The translations under genes were made by a program, and so were the position numbers. A stretch of DNA of 64,000 nucleotides from Haliscomenobacter sp040401995. GTDB lineage: Bacteria > Bacteroidota > Bacteroidia > Chitinophagales > Saprospiraceae. Under the pieces are notes generated by a model. The model worked only from the letters and a program-made list of their open reading frames with translations, was not told the origin of the DNA and ran no database searches. Location: NCBI GenBank assembly GCA_040401995.1, contig JBBANM010000005.1:60416-124415 (forward strand), given 5' to 3'. Below, piece after piece: positions 8,912 through 16,809 of this stretch (position 1 is the first letter of the stretch; every line of letters begins with the position of its first letter).

Positions 8912-9871
8912 TCATTTTTTTAAAAAACTATGGATGGTGCCTGGAATGCCGTCTTTACCCTCATTCGAGATGTACAAGGCGCCATTGGCATCAAAACAAA
9001 TGCCTTCAGGCTGGGAATGGATTTTGTTTTTGAGCCGTTCCAAATGCAAAATTTGTCCTTCAGGGCTTAGTACCAAAAGGGTATTGCCACGCGCCGAAAG
9101 CAAGTAAATATTGCCCGTTTGTGGTTCAATGGCCAGTCCGGAAGGACCAAAATCGAATTTAGCTTGATTGAAGATATCTTGAAGTTTGTCAATTTTTTCA
9201 ATCGTTGGGTTGTCTTTCAAAAAACCTTGGATAGAAGCCAGGGTGATACAAAACACTGGAGTAGTATCCAGTTGGTTGATTTTCAAGTCAAAAGCATAGA
9301 TAGCGCGTTGGTTATCGTACAAAGGATTCGTTGATCCGGAGCCTTTACAAGCCAATAGTAGTCGGTTGTTTTTAGCGTCGTGCCCAATGCCTTCAACATC
9401 ATAAGATTTATCCAGCGGACTTTTGATCGAAATAATTTCTTGGTTGCTTTGATCCAAGTTTTTGATCAATTTCATGCTCCCTGAACTGCGCAGCAGGTAA
9501 ACGTCGTTACCCACGCTTTCTACGCCTTCATAATCGCCTTCTTTGCCAAAAGCAACTTCTTCGCGCACTTTACCGGTTGACTTTTCGATCACGTAGAGGA
9601 CACCCGATTCGTCTTGTACCGCCAAGAGGTACTTGCTGTTGCCGGTAACACTTACGCCAGAAATCTCCTGTAAATTGGGTTGCATCAAAAAGGTTTGATC
9701 CGGCGCGTCGAGGCGATACGTAAACTTGTAGTCGGCAGGGATGGGCTTGGAGAAGGTCTCTTTTTGACAACGACCTAATCCTAAAGGTTTTGGGCCGCTA
9801 TCCCCCTGGCCTGGGCCACAGGAAAAGAAAGCCAATAGCAAGAGCAGCGACAAGGACATATGTTTTTTCAT
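8912..9871 (-). CDS. SdiA-regulated-domain lipoprotein (beta-propeller-like)
   Basis: 319-residue exported lipoprotein. The signal peptide MKKHMSLSLLLLLAFFSC places the lipobox cysteine at Cys18. The body carries repeated blades typical of the SdiA-regulated/NHL-like family: 'QEISGVSVTGNSKYLLAVQDESG', 'DYEGVESVGNDVYLLRS', 'YDVEGIGHDAKNNRLLLACKG', 'FGPSGLAIEPQTGNIYLLSA', 'QPEGICFDANGALYISNEG'. Function of the family is unclear; it resembles esterase-like or lactonase-like propellers. It is monocistronic between sucB and lgt, both also leftward. A 12-bp inverted repeat lies just upstream. Confidence 0.8.
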   Translation of the reverse strand: MKKHMSLSLLLLLAFFSCGPGQGDSGPKPLGLGRCQKETFSKPIPADYKFTYRLDAPDQTFLMQPNLQEISGVSVTGNSKYLLAVQDESGVLYVIEKSTGKVREEVAFGKEGDYEGVESVGNDVYLLRSSGSMKLIKNLDQSNQEIISIKSPLDKSYDVEGIGHDAKNNRLLLACKGSGSTNPLYDNQRAIYAFDLKINQLDTTPVFCITLASIQGFLKDNPTIEKIDKLQDIFNQAKFDFGPSGLAIEPQTGNIYLLSARGNTLLVLSPEGQILHLERLKNKIHSQPEGICFDANGALYISNEGKDGIPGTIHSFLKK

Positions 9872-9893
9872 TTTGTAGAATTACTGTAATTAA

Positions 9894-9938
9894 GTAATGG
9901 GACAATGTAAATCGCTAGAATTTATCTTGTCCCATTAC
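9894..9938. promoter_or_regulatory. 12-bp inverted repeat upstream of the lipoprotein gene
   Basis: gtaatgggacaa at 9894-9905 pairs perfectly with ttgtcccattac at 9927-9938 across a 21-nt spacer. It sits 23 bp before the ATG at 9871, so it could be an operator or a 5'-UTR hairpin. The left arm with its flank (9897-9914) resembles 14660-14677 upstream of the hydrolase gene. Confidence 0.4.
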
Positions 9939-10014
9939 TAGCCATAAAGCAAACGGTAAAAACCGCAATTAATTTCAGCAATATTCTACTGAGCTTATCC
10001 AATTTTTAAATGCT

Positions 10015-10830
10015 CTACCCGGCTATTTCCTTTACCTGAGGCGTTGGTCGCAACAAATAAAACAAGCCAATCAATACAAATGGAATGCTGAGCAACTGCC
10101 CAGTACTGAGCACATAGCCAAATGATTTTTCAAAACCTCCTTGGCTGTCTTTGTAGTATTCCATAATGAAACGGACACCCCAAATCAATACCATGAATAA
10201 ACCAAATACATAACCTGGTTTATTGCGTTTGCTGGTGTACCAATAGACATAGTACAAAATGAAAAAACTGATGAGATAAGAGAAAGATTCGTAAAGTTGA
10301 ACTGGGTGCCGAGGCAAACCATTAGGGCCATCTACTTTTTCAAAAATGAATCCCCAGGGTACGTCGGTGGTTTTGCCTAAAATTTCGGAATTGATCAAGT
10401 TGCCCAAACGGATGAAGCAACCAGCAAGGGCGGTAGGCACCGCTACTTTGTCCAGCATCCAAAGAATTGATTTTTTGGACACGTATTTTGAAAAAATGGC
10501 CAATGCCAAAATGACCCCAATCGCCCCGCCATGACTGGCCAGGCCGCCTTTCCAAATTTGAGGAATTTCAGATAAGTGCCGGCTATAATAACTCCAATCG
10601 TAAAAAAAGACGTGCCCCAAACGCGCGCCAACCACTGCGCCCACTACCACGTACACAAAGCCCTTGTCCAACCAGTCTTCTGGCGCATTTTCCGCCAAAA
10701 ACATTTTGCGAACGATGAACAACCCAGTCAAAAAACCGGCAGCAAACAGCAAGCCATACCACCTTGGGGTAACAGGGCCAAGGGTAAAAATCTCAGGTGA
10801 AGGACTCCAGTGGATGAATTCGAGTAGCAT
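10015..10830 (-). CDS. lgt: Prolipoprotein diacylglyceryl transferase
   Basis: 271-residue inner-membrane enzyme that moves diacylglyceryl from phosphatidylglycerol to the lipobox cysteine of prolipoproteins, the first step of lipoprotein maturation. Seven or so membrane segments are visible. Family motifs present: 'WYGLLFAAGFLTG' near the N-terminus, 'GARLGHVFFYD', 'GGLASHGGAIG', the signature 'RLGNLINSEILG' (the usual GRxGNFxNxE), and 'HPVQLYESF'. Length is typical. It is monocistronic and divergent from the sigma-factor gene. Confidence 0.95.
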   Translation of the reverse strand: MLLEFIHWSPSPEIFTLGPVTPRWYGLLFAAGFLTGLFIVRKMFLAENAPEDWLDKGFVYVVVGAVVGARLGHVFFYDWSYYSRHLSEIPQIWKGGLASHGGAIGVILALAIFSKYVSKKSILWMLDKVAVPTALAGCFIRLGNLINSEILGKTTDVPWGFIFEKVDGPNGLPRHPVQLYESFSYLISFFILYYVYWYTSKRNKPGYVFGLFMVLIWGVRFIMEYYKDSQGGFEKSFGYVLSTGQLLSIPFVLIGLFYLLRPTPQVKEIAG

Positions 10831-10985
10831 ATTTTGAGCTTTTGGTCAATTTTTTTCACAAATGACGGGAAAAAATAGGGAATGCCGTAATTTTTTCGAA
10901 TTTGTATCGACTAATTAGTATTGCTGTGGCTGTAAAAATTACAAGGCAGCAGCAATTTTTTGCATCGGCAACAGAATTTCCCTTC

Positions 10986-11477
10986 ATGTCTCAGGAGCAG
11001 GTTTTTGTTCAATTGGTTCAGCGCAATGCGGGCATCATCCACAAGGTGATCCAGCTGTATGTTGACGACCCTGAAGATCGTCGGGATCTGCACCAAGAGG
11101 TATTGCTGCAAGCATGGAAATCTTATGAAGCTTTCAAAGGTGATTCGGCATTTTCAACCTGGTTATACCGAGTAACATTAAATACCGTCCTCACTTTTCG
11201 TCGCCGAAATCGAGTATTGACCACCGAACTCCCCGATCAATGGGATCCGCCAACGGGTGCTTCAGGCCATTCTGATCAAAGTGAATGGCTGCTCCTAGCC
11301 ATCAAACAACTCAACGAAATTGATCGGGTTATCGTCACTTTACATTTGGATGGATACGATAACGAAGAAATTGCCGGCATCACCGGGTTGAATAAAAATA
11401 CGGCAACCGTGCGCTTACATCGCGCCAAACAGGCGATTATCCAAAAACTAAAAACGTGGCAAGGGGTTAGCCCTTAA
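10986..11477 (+). CDS. ECF-type RNA polymerase sigma factor
   Basis: 163-residue sigma-70 family protein with region 2 ('DRRDLHQEVLLQAWKSYEAF...FSTWLYRVTLNTVL') and region 4 ('LNEIDRVIVTLHLDGYDNEEIAGITGLNKNTATVRLHRAKQAI') and no region 1 or 3, i.e. an ECF layout. ATG at 10986 (MSQEQVF) was chosen because the longer frame starts at a TTG and its extra 28 residues show no sigma homology. A 202-residue membrane protein starts 18 bp after the stop, the position where many ECF genes carry an anti-sigma factor. Target promoters unknown. Confidence 0.9.
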   Translation: MSQEQVFVQLVQRNAGIIHKVIQLYVDDPEDRRDLHQEVLLQAWKSYEAFKGDSAFSTWLYRVTLNTVLTFRRRNRVLTTELPDQWDPPTGASGHSDQSEWLLLAIKQLNEIDRVIVTLHLDGYDNEEIAGITGLNKNTATVRLHRAKQAIIQKLKTWQGVSP

Positions 11478-11495
11478 CGTTTAAATACATTTACC

Positions 11496-12104
11496 ATGGA
11501 TCTTCAGCAAGAATGGCAACTGCTTCAGGAAAAACAACTCAGCGCACCGGTACTTCCGGAAGCGGACATTCGCCTTGCCATTCGCAAAGATTCTCAGGGC
11601 CCCATTGCTGCCTTGCAAAAAGCTTTGCGGTGGCGCTTGCTTTTTGTCAGCCTATTTTTGTTGTTCGGTATCCTCCTCACCGCTTACAGTTGGCACAATC
11701 CGGAACTACGCTTGCTTATGGCGGTTTTTGATGCCTATTATTTGATCGGAATGGTACTTAGCATCCGACAATTTCGTCTTTTACAACGCTCTGCGAGCTT
11801 GGACAATAACCTGCGACTCACGCTCACCACCTATTATCGGGTCATCAAAAATGCTATCCGCACCGACGAGATTGTTGGGCTTTTCATGTATCCCATCGCA
11901 CTGGTATTGGGTTTTTTGTATGCCAATGTGGAAGCGGGCGATACACTGATACAGGTTTTAACCAATTCCCGCAACTTGATGATTTTATTGGTTATGATTC
12001 TCGTCTTTTCCCCTATTTTTCACATCTTTGTTCGCTGGGCAAATCGCAAGGCATTCAGCACGTATTTAATCCAGCTGAAGCAAAACATTGATTTGTTGCA
12101 GTGA
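11496..12104 (+). CDS. Four-helix membrane protein paired with the ECF sigma factor
   Basis: 202-residue protein I do not recognise. It has a soluble N-terminus of about 45 residues, then four hydrophobic segments at about 47-65 ('WRLLFVSLFLLFGILLTAY'), 70-90, 125-145 ('IVGLFMYPIALVLGFLYA') and 158-180, and a soluble C-terminal helix. It lies 18 bp downstream of the sigma gene with the same direction, so the two are almost certainly co-transcribed. By position it may act as a membrane anti-sigma partner, but it shows no zinc-anti-sigma (ZAS) HxxxCxxC motif or FecR-like domain, so that role is inference. Confidence 0.75.
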   Translation: MDLQQEWQLLQEKQLSAPVLPEADIRLAIRKDSQGPIAALQKALRWRLLFVSLFLLFGILLTAYSWHNPELRLLMAVFDAYYLIGMVLSIRQFRLLQRSASLDNNLRLTLTTYYRVIKNAIRTDEIVGLFMYPIALVLGFLYANVEAGDTLIQVLTNSRNLMILLVMILVFSPIFHIFVRWANRKAFSTYLIQLKQNIDLLQ

Positions 12105-12150
12105 TTAGATAAATCACCACTTTATCCTTGCTCTTTCAACAAGAATAGTC

Positions 12151-13203
12151 ATGGAAAAAATGATCAACAATATTGATCCGAGTCAACCCGTACTGGTGAC
12201 CGGCGCGGGCGGGTATTTGGCTTCCTGGGTCTGTAAAATTTTGGTTGAAGGCGGATACACTGTGCGCGGTACGGTTCGCAGCTTGGCCGATGCCAGCAAA
12301 TATGGGCATTTGATGAAAATTGCCAAAGATGGTCCGGGGCGTTTGGATTTTTTTGAAGCCGACCTACTCAAACACGATAGTTTTAGTCGGGCCATGAAAG
12401 GTTGCGCTTTGGTCATTCATACTGCATCACCTTTTATGATCAAAGGCGTCAAAAATGCCCAGCGCCAACTGGTTGACCCAGCCGTAGAAGGCACAAAAAA
12501 TATATTGCTAACCGCAGCAGAGGTAACGGGAGTGCAGCGCGTGGTGCTTACCTCCAGTGTAGTAGCCACCTTCAACGATGCCATCGAGATCCTCGACAAA
12601 CCCGGCGGCAAGATCAGTGAAGCGGATTGGAATCTGGTAGCCGACTTGAATTACCAGCCTTATAATTTCTCCAAAACCTTAGCGGAAAAAACGGCTTGGG
12701 CGATGACACAAGAGCAGCAAAAATGGGATTTGGTAACTATCAATCCGGGGTTTATCCTGGGCCCTGCTTTATCGGGGCGCACGGAAGGCACCAGCGTCGA
12801 TTTCATGAGCGCCTTGTTGTCGGGACGAATGCGGTTGGGAGCGCCTGATTTGTACTTTGGCGTGGTTGATGTGCGGGAAGCAGCTTTGGCACATATCCTC
12901 GCCGGGTTTACACCCGAAGCCAATGGTCGTTACCTCCTATGCAATGATTCCTACAGCATGTTGGATATTGCCCAAATCATTGCCCGCAAATACCCCAATT
13001 TTGCCTTGCCCAAAAAACTCATGCCTAATTGGTTGATGTATATGGTAGGCCCAATGGAAGGGTTCAATTGGCGGAATTTAAAAAACAACCTGGGTTACAA
13101 ACCTTTATTTGATAACCACCGCAGTGTAGATCTCGGCATTAGCTACCGCAACATCGAAGAAACGATTTGGGATCAAGTAGAACAACTCAGCAATGCGCAA
13201 TAG
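12151..13203 (+). CDS. NAD(P)-dependent epimerase/reductase, dihydroflavonol-4-reductase-like
   Basis: 350-residue extended SDR. The Rossmann motif is the extended form TGAGGYLAS (17-25), followed by 'VRGTVRSLADASKYGHLM', 'VIHTASPF', 'VVLTSSVVA' and the YNFSK active-site Tyr/Lys near 170. This pattern matches plant-type dihydroflavonol 4-reductase/cinnamoyl-CoA-reductase-like enzymes found in bacteria, usually reducing carbonyls of small metabolites. Actual substrate unknown. It follows the sigma/membrane-protein pair by 46 bp and could be read through from it. A stem-loop follows the stop codon. Confidence 0.85.
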   Translation: MEKMINNIDPSQPVLVTGAGGYLASWVCKILVEGGYTVRGTVRSLADASKYGHLMKIAKDGPGRLDFFEADLLKHDSFSRAMKGCALVIHTASPFMIKGVKNAQRQLVDPAVEGTKNILLTAAEVTGVQRVVLTSSVVATFNDAIEILDKPGGKISEADWNLVADLNYQPYNFSKTLAEKTAWAMTQEQQKWDLVTINPGFILGPALSGRTEGTSVDFMSALLSGRMRLGAPDLYFGVVDVREAALAHILAGFTPEANGRYLLCNDSYSMLDIAQIIARKYPNFALPKKLMPNWLMYMVGPMEGFNWRNLKNNLGYKPLFDNHRSVDLGISYRNIEETIWDQVEQLSNAQ

Positions 13204-13221
13204 GGAATTGCTGAGTTTGTT
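13181..13221 (+). terminator. Weak stem-loop at the end of the DFR-like gene
   Basis: ctcagcaat (13186-13194) pairs with attgctgag (13207-13215), extended by aacaa/tttgtt with one bulge. A short T-rich stretch follows. The left arm lies inside the last codons. Confidence 0.4.
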
Positions 13222-13233
13222 AGCGGGTTTTGC

Positions 13234-14637
13234 CTATTTGAATAACGTCTTCAACCAGCTTGACATTTCCTGTAAAGCAATGGGCGAAAATGTTTCTTCA
13301 TTTTTGGCGTATTCGGCAGGGCTGCCAGTTTCGGTAGTCTGAAACAAATGATTCAATCCTGGCAGCTCTTTGATCAAGATGTGTTTGTTTTTGCTTTTAC
13401 TCAAGGCCGCTTTAATGGCTGGCAAATTCTGCTTTGGATCAACCTGCAAATCCTTCCCACCATTGAGCGCCAATACCGGGCAAGTACATTTTTGCAATTC
13501 TGGCGCGGGCTCATGGATCAAGAAATATTGAAACCAAGGGGTTCCATAAGGAGCTAGCCCAGCCATAAGTTTTTTTTTCTTGGCATCTGTAGCATCGGGT
13601 AATTCCTTCGCTATTCTCTCGGCGCCATATTGCTGCAATTGGGGTAGTATTTGATCACTTGGCGTATTTTTGTGCAGCAGCTCCGATGCTTTTTTGGTAA
13701 CCTCCTCTGCTAGCGCAATATCTTTTTCGCTTTCGCCCATTTTTTCACCAATCAAGCGTTGCTGCAATAGAAGTATCTCCTCGCCATTTACGCCTGGCCC
13801 GGCCAAAAGGATGATGAAAGCCGTTTTCTTATTCCGTGCCGCAACCATTGGCGCTACAAATCCGCCCTCGCTGTGACCAGCAAAACCTATTTTCTTCGGG
13901 TCAATTTCTGGACGGTTCAACAAAAAATTCAAGGCACTCTCGGCATCATCGGCAAAATCAGCAGAGGTAGCTTTGGAAAAATCACCAGTAGACTCGGCTA
14001 CGCCCCGATCGTCATAGCGAAACACGGCAACCCCCTGGCGCGTCAGATAATCGGCGATGATTAAAAATGGCTTGTGACCGAGCAATTCCTCGTTGCGGTT
14101 TTGTGGTCCCGAGCCTGATATCATAATCACTGCTGGAAAAGGACCTTTGCCTTCCGGAACGGTCAAAGTTCCGCTTAAAGTAATTCCCGCTTTGGCATTG
14201 GGAAATTTCAAGGCCACTTCTTGATAAGGAAAGGGCGCTTTGGGTTCTTGAGGGCGCTTGGGTGCAACTACCGCGGCTGCGCCTGCATCGCGAGATAATT
14301 TCAATGGAGCAGAAAAAGTACCTTGTTTGAAAGTGCCCTCGATTTGACCGCTAATGACTTTACCGGTGTATTCTAGGCCCAGATCGGGCATTTTGAGGGT
14401 CAGCTGATCACCAACGAGCGAAGTTTCTTTTACCAGAATATCTTTTGCCCCCTGTTTCGGGCTATCCATTGTAGCGGATAATTTATCCTGGTCTTTTTTG
14501 ATGTGAAAAACAAGCGGAAGGCCATTGCCGACTACCTCTATGGTCCCATACCAATCTCCGATAGCATCCTGCGCCAGTAGGGAAGATAGGTTCATGAAGA
14601 GCAATAAAAAAACAAAGGAAGTTAAACGGATTTTCAT
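13234..14637 (-). CDS. Exported alpha/beta hydrolase with N-terminal beta domain
   Basis: 467-residue secreted or periplasmic serine hydrolase. The signal peptide 'MKIRLTSFVFLLLFMNLSSLLAQ' is followed by a beta-rich domain of about 110 residues ('GDWYGTIEVVGNGLPLVFHI...'), then the hydrolase core. The nucleophile is in 'GHSEGGFVAP', the acid is probably Asp in 'LNGGKDLQVD' and the His is in 'PGLNHLFQ'. The 'GSGPQNRNEELLGHKPF' and 'YDDRGVAESTGDFS' segments are typical of the dipeptidyl-peptidase/dienelactone-hydrolase-like group common in Bacteroidota. ATG 14637 was chosen because it opens the signal peptide; the frame continues 12 codons upstream. Natural substrate unknown. Confidence 0.85.
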   Translation of the reverse strand: MKIRLTSFVFLLLFMNLSSLLAQDAIGDWYGTIEVVGNGLPLVFHIKKDQDKLSATMDSPKQGAKDILVKETSLVGDQLTLKMPDLGLEYTGKVISGQIEGTFKQGTFSAPLKLSRDAGAAAVVAPKRPQEPKAPFPYQEVALKFPNAKAGITLSGTLTVPEGKGPFPAVIMISGSGPQNRNEELLGHKPFLIIADYLTRQGVAVFRYDDRGVAESTGDFSKATSADFADDAESALNFLLNRPEIDPKKIGFAGHSEGGFVAPMVAARNKKTAFIILLAGPGVNGEEILLLQQRLIGEKMGESEKDIALAEEVTKKASELLHKNTPSDQILPQLQQYGAERIAKELPDATDAKKKKLMAGLAPYGTPWFQYFLIHEPAPELQKCTCPVLALNGGKDLQVDPKQNLPAIKAALSKSKNKHILIKELPGLNHLFQTTETGSPAEYAKNEETFSPIALQEMSSWLKTLFK

Positions 14638-14748
14638 TTTGGTGGATTTTGTGAAAGTGATGGGACAGTCCAAATCGTCCTATCGCATACCACCAAAATT
14701 AGCTTTAAAGTACTTTGAACGGCTAATTATCCGACGAAAGGGCAAAAA

Positions 14749-14781
14749 AAAACCTCCAAACAGCTTGTGTTCAGAGGTTTT
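14749..14781 (-). terminator. Intrinsic terminator after the transglycosylase gene
   Basis: gaggtttt (14774-14781) pairs with aaaacctc (14749-14756). Read on the minus strand the stem is followed by an uninterrupted T run, as expected for the leftward gene ending at 14824. Confidence 0.6.
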
Positions 14782-14823
14782 GTTTGCTCATAGTATGTTC
14801 AATACAGGTTTTGGTCTACCATT

Positions 14824-15951
14824 CTATACCCGATCGATAAAGAATGATTTTGGTAAAAAGAGTACAAGTTCCTGATTGATGACAATTTTTTTGTCCAAGA
14901 GATTATTCCAAATAATGAGGTTATCGGTAGTAGTTTGAAACAACCCGGCAATTTTAGCCAAATTGTCTCCTTTGCTCACCACGTAGGTGGTTTTGATCAA
15001 GTCGCTTTGTACTGGCTTGTTGTTTTCCAAGTAGTTGCGCATCATTCCGGTTGCGCTTCCCGGTAGAATCAAGTAGCGGCCCATGCTGGTTTTGGGTACA
15101 ATACCCGCAACATAAGCAGGATTCAAAGCAGCCAAGGTAGCGGTTTTAAGACCGGTTACTCGAGAGATCTCGCCAAACGAAAGCTGGCGGGTAACGCGCA
15201 ATGCACGTAGGTTTTGGCTCGACTGGAAGGAAGCTACCGGCTGGATGCCGTGTTCTAAGTGGTACTCTGCAATGTAAGCTGCGGCAATAAAAGCCGGTAC
15301 ATAACGGCGCGTTTCAGCGGGAAGATAATCATCTACTTTCCAGTAGTTCTTGGTTCCGGCCAAACGCACGGCTTGTTTCACTTTGCCAATACCGCTGTTG
15401 TAAGCCGCCAATACCAAAGCCCAATCGCCTAATTCATCGTGAAGGTACTTGAGCATTTGAGCAGCTGCTTCCGAAGAGCGGTAGATGTCCAAACGTTCGT
15501 CGATCGTACCATTTACCGACAAGCCGAAGTGGCGAGCCGATACTGGCATCAACTGCCATAAACCCGTAGCACCAGCATGAGATTTCAACTTAGGCATCAT
15601 CCCTGATTCAATGATCGGAAGATACTTCAGTTCTTGTGGCAAATTGTACTGCTGTAGGTAATGTTCAAATACAGGAAAGCATTGAGGAGCGCGTCCGAGG
15701 ATTAACTCGGTTTCAGTACGGCCGTTCACCAAATATTGCCGAATGCGTGTAAGCACCGCGGAATTGGATCTGACCTCAACAGGGAGCGACATTCTGGAAA
15801 GTCGCTCTTTTACTACATCATCAGTTACATTTAAAAAGTCGCCTTTTTCAGAACTTTCAGAAGGAGTAAGGTTTTTTAAAGTGTGTTCTTTAGTACCCAT
15901 ACCGGTGGCTGACGCCGCCAATATGGCAACAAGTGTCCATGGGATATTCAT
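14824..15951 (-). CDS. Lytic transglycosylase with C-terminal LysM (MltD-like)
   Basis: 375-residue exported murein lytic transglycosylase that cleaves the MurNAc-GlcNAc bond of peptidoglycan. N-terminal signal sequence 'MNIPWTLVAILAASATG'; SLT domain with the catalytic Glu in 'LPIIESGMMPKLKSHAGATG', then 'LWQLMPVSARHFGL' and 'ALVLAAYNSGIGKVKQA'. A degenerate middle region around 270-300 may be a first LysM-like repeat, and a clear LysM is at the C-terminus ('TYVVSKGDNLAKIAGLFQTT...VLFLP'). ATG 15951 opens the signal peptide; the longer frame adds 13 residues without purpose. It stands alone between leftward genes. Confidence 0.9.
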   Translation of the reverse strand: MNIPWTLVAILAASATGMGTKEHTLKNLTPSESSEKGDFLNVTDDVVKERLSRMSLPVEVRSNSAVLTRIRQYLVNGRTETELILGRAPQCFPVFEHYLQQYNLPQELKYLPIIESGMMPKLKSHAGATGLWQLMPVSARHFGLSVNGTIDERLDIYRSSEAAAQMLKYLHDELGDWALVLAAYNSGIGKVKQAVRLAGTKNYWKVDDYLPAETRRYVPAFIAAAYIAEYHLEHGIQPVASFQSSQNLRALRVTRQLSFGEISRVTGLKTATLAALNPAYVAGIVPKTSMGRYLILPGSATGMMRNYLENNKPVQSDLIKTTYVVSKGDNLAKIAGLFQTTTDNLIIWNNLLDKKIVINQELVLFLPKSFFIDRV

Positions 15952-16565
15952 CGGCTTTAATTTTCTTGTTACACTGTAGCCAGCCGCCAATTACTAAAAA
16001 ACTTGCCGGTACAGTGGGGGGCAATAAAGTTGCCCTAATAGATGTCAAATAAAAATAAAGTTTTTGTCAAACGATGGCACAAAGCTATAGCGAATTATCT
16101 TGCCATGCAATGCTTCGCCACTTTGTACGTTTTTTGAGACCTTGTGTTAACGTTTTTAAGAATAAAAAAATTATTTGGGTCAAAAAAGCGGCGCGCGGAC
16201 AAAATCCAGGCTTCCGCTTAGGCCAAACCAAATATTCCTTAACTCAATGGCTATCAAGTAGTAGATTTTTAGGGGCGAAAAATTGTGAGAATTTAACTTT
16301 ATTATGACAGTAATATGACACAAACTAGAGTTATCAACATCACATTTGGCACGCAAAATGCTATCATTTTCCACTATCTTTCATTTTTTTGCGTAGAAAA
16401 TCACTCCGCAGGGGTTTTGAATGAGAATCGGAATGGGGTAACCTGGCGCCCTTGGATCGTTTTTTGAATGTTTTTCAGTAAAAAATGCGACAACCCTGCG
16501 CATGATTCAGTTGTTACTCCTTTTGGAATGCTTTGAAAAGGTTCTTAAATTCCTGATAATCAGCT
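15952..16565. other. 614-bp intergenic region
   Basis: Between the divergent transglycosylase and moaD genes I see no convincing gene. It holds the candidate leftward promoter at 16080-16110 and a small 6-bp hairpin at 16019-16035. The open frames here (e.g. 16074-16307) have low-complexity, unconserved-looking translations. The stretch 16380-16540 is more GC-rich ('ggggtaacctggcgccc') and could hold a structured leader for moaD, but I could not match it to a known riboswitch. Confidence 0.5.
16080..16110 (-). promoter_or_regulatory. Candidate promoter for the transglycosylase gene
   Basis: Minus-strand TTG (16110-16108), 20-nt spacer, TAGCTTTG (16087-16080), fitting TTG/TAnnTTTG. It implies a leader of about 120 nt. 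Confidence 0.35.
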
Positions 16566-16808
16566 ATGAAAATAAATGTAATTGCCTTTGGCATTGCGCG
16601 CGATATTTTGGGCGGCACTACCCAATCGATTGAAGTAACTGAGAATTGCTCGGTAGGTGAATTGCGTACCCAACTGATGACGGATTATCCCGCTTTGGAG
16701 CGTTTGGTGAGTTTGGCCATTGCCGTCAATACCGAATATGCTTTGGATGATCAGCCCATTTCCGAAAGAGATGAAATTGTGTTGATACCGCCAGTGAGTG
16801 GAGGATAA
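16566..16808 (+). CDS. moaD: Molybdopterin synthase sulfur carrier subunit MoaD
   Basis: 80-residue ubiquitin-like protein ending in the diagnostic Gly-Gly ('IPPVSGG'), whose C-terminal thiocarboxylate donates sulfur to precursor Z in molybdenum-cofactor synthesis. Beta-grasp features 'MKINVIAFGIARDILGG' and 'NTEYALDDQPISERDEIVLIPP' are clear. moaE, moaA and moeB are absent here; the only Mo-cofactor neighbour is the convergent MobA-type gene, whose stop lies 1 bp away. Length is normal. Confidence 0.9.
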   Translation: MKINVIAFGIARDILGGTTQSIEVTENCSVGELRTQLMTDYPALERLVSLAIAVNTEYALDDQPISERDEIVLIPPVSGG

Positions 16809-16809
16809 G

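Noticed and set aside
16380..16565. Possible molybdenum-cofactor riboswitch upstream of moaD
   Set aside because: GC-rich patch noted, but I could not align it to the conserved Moco RNA motif by eye. A covariance-model search would decide.
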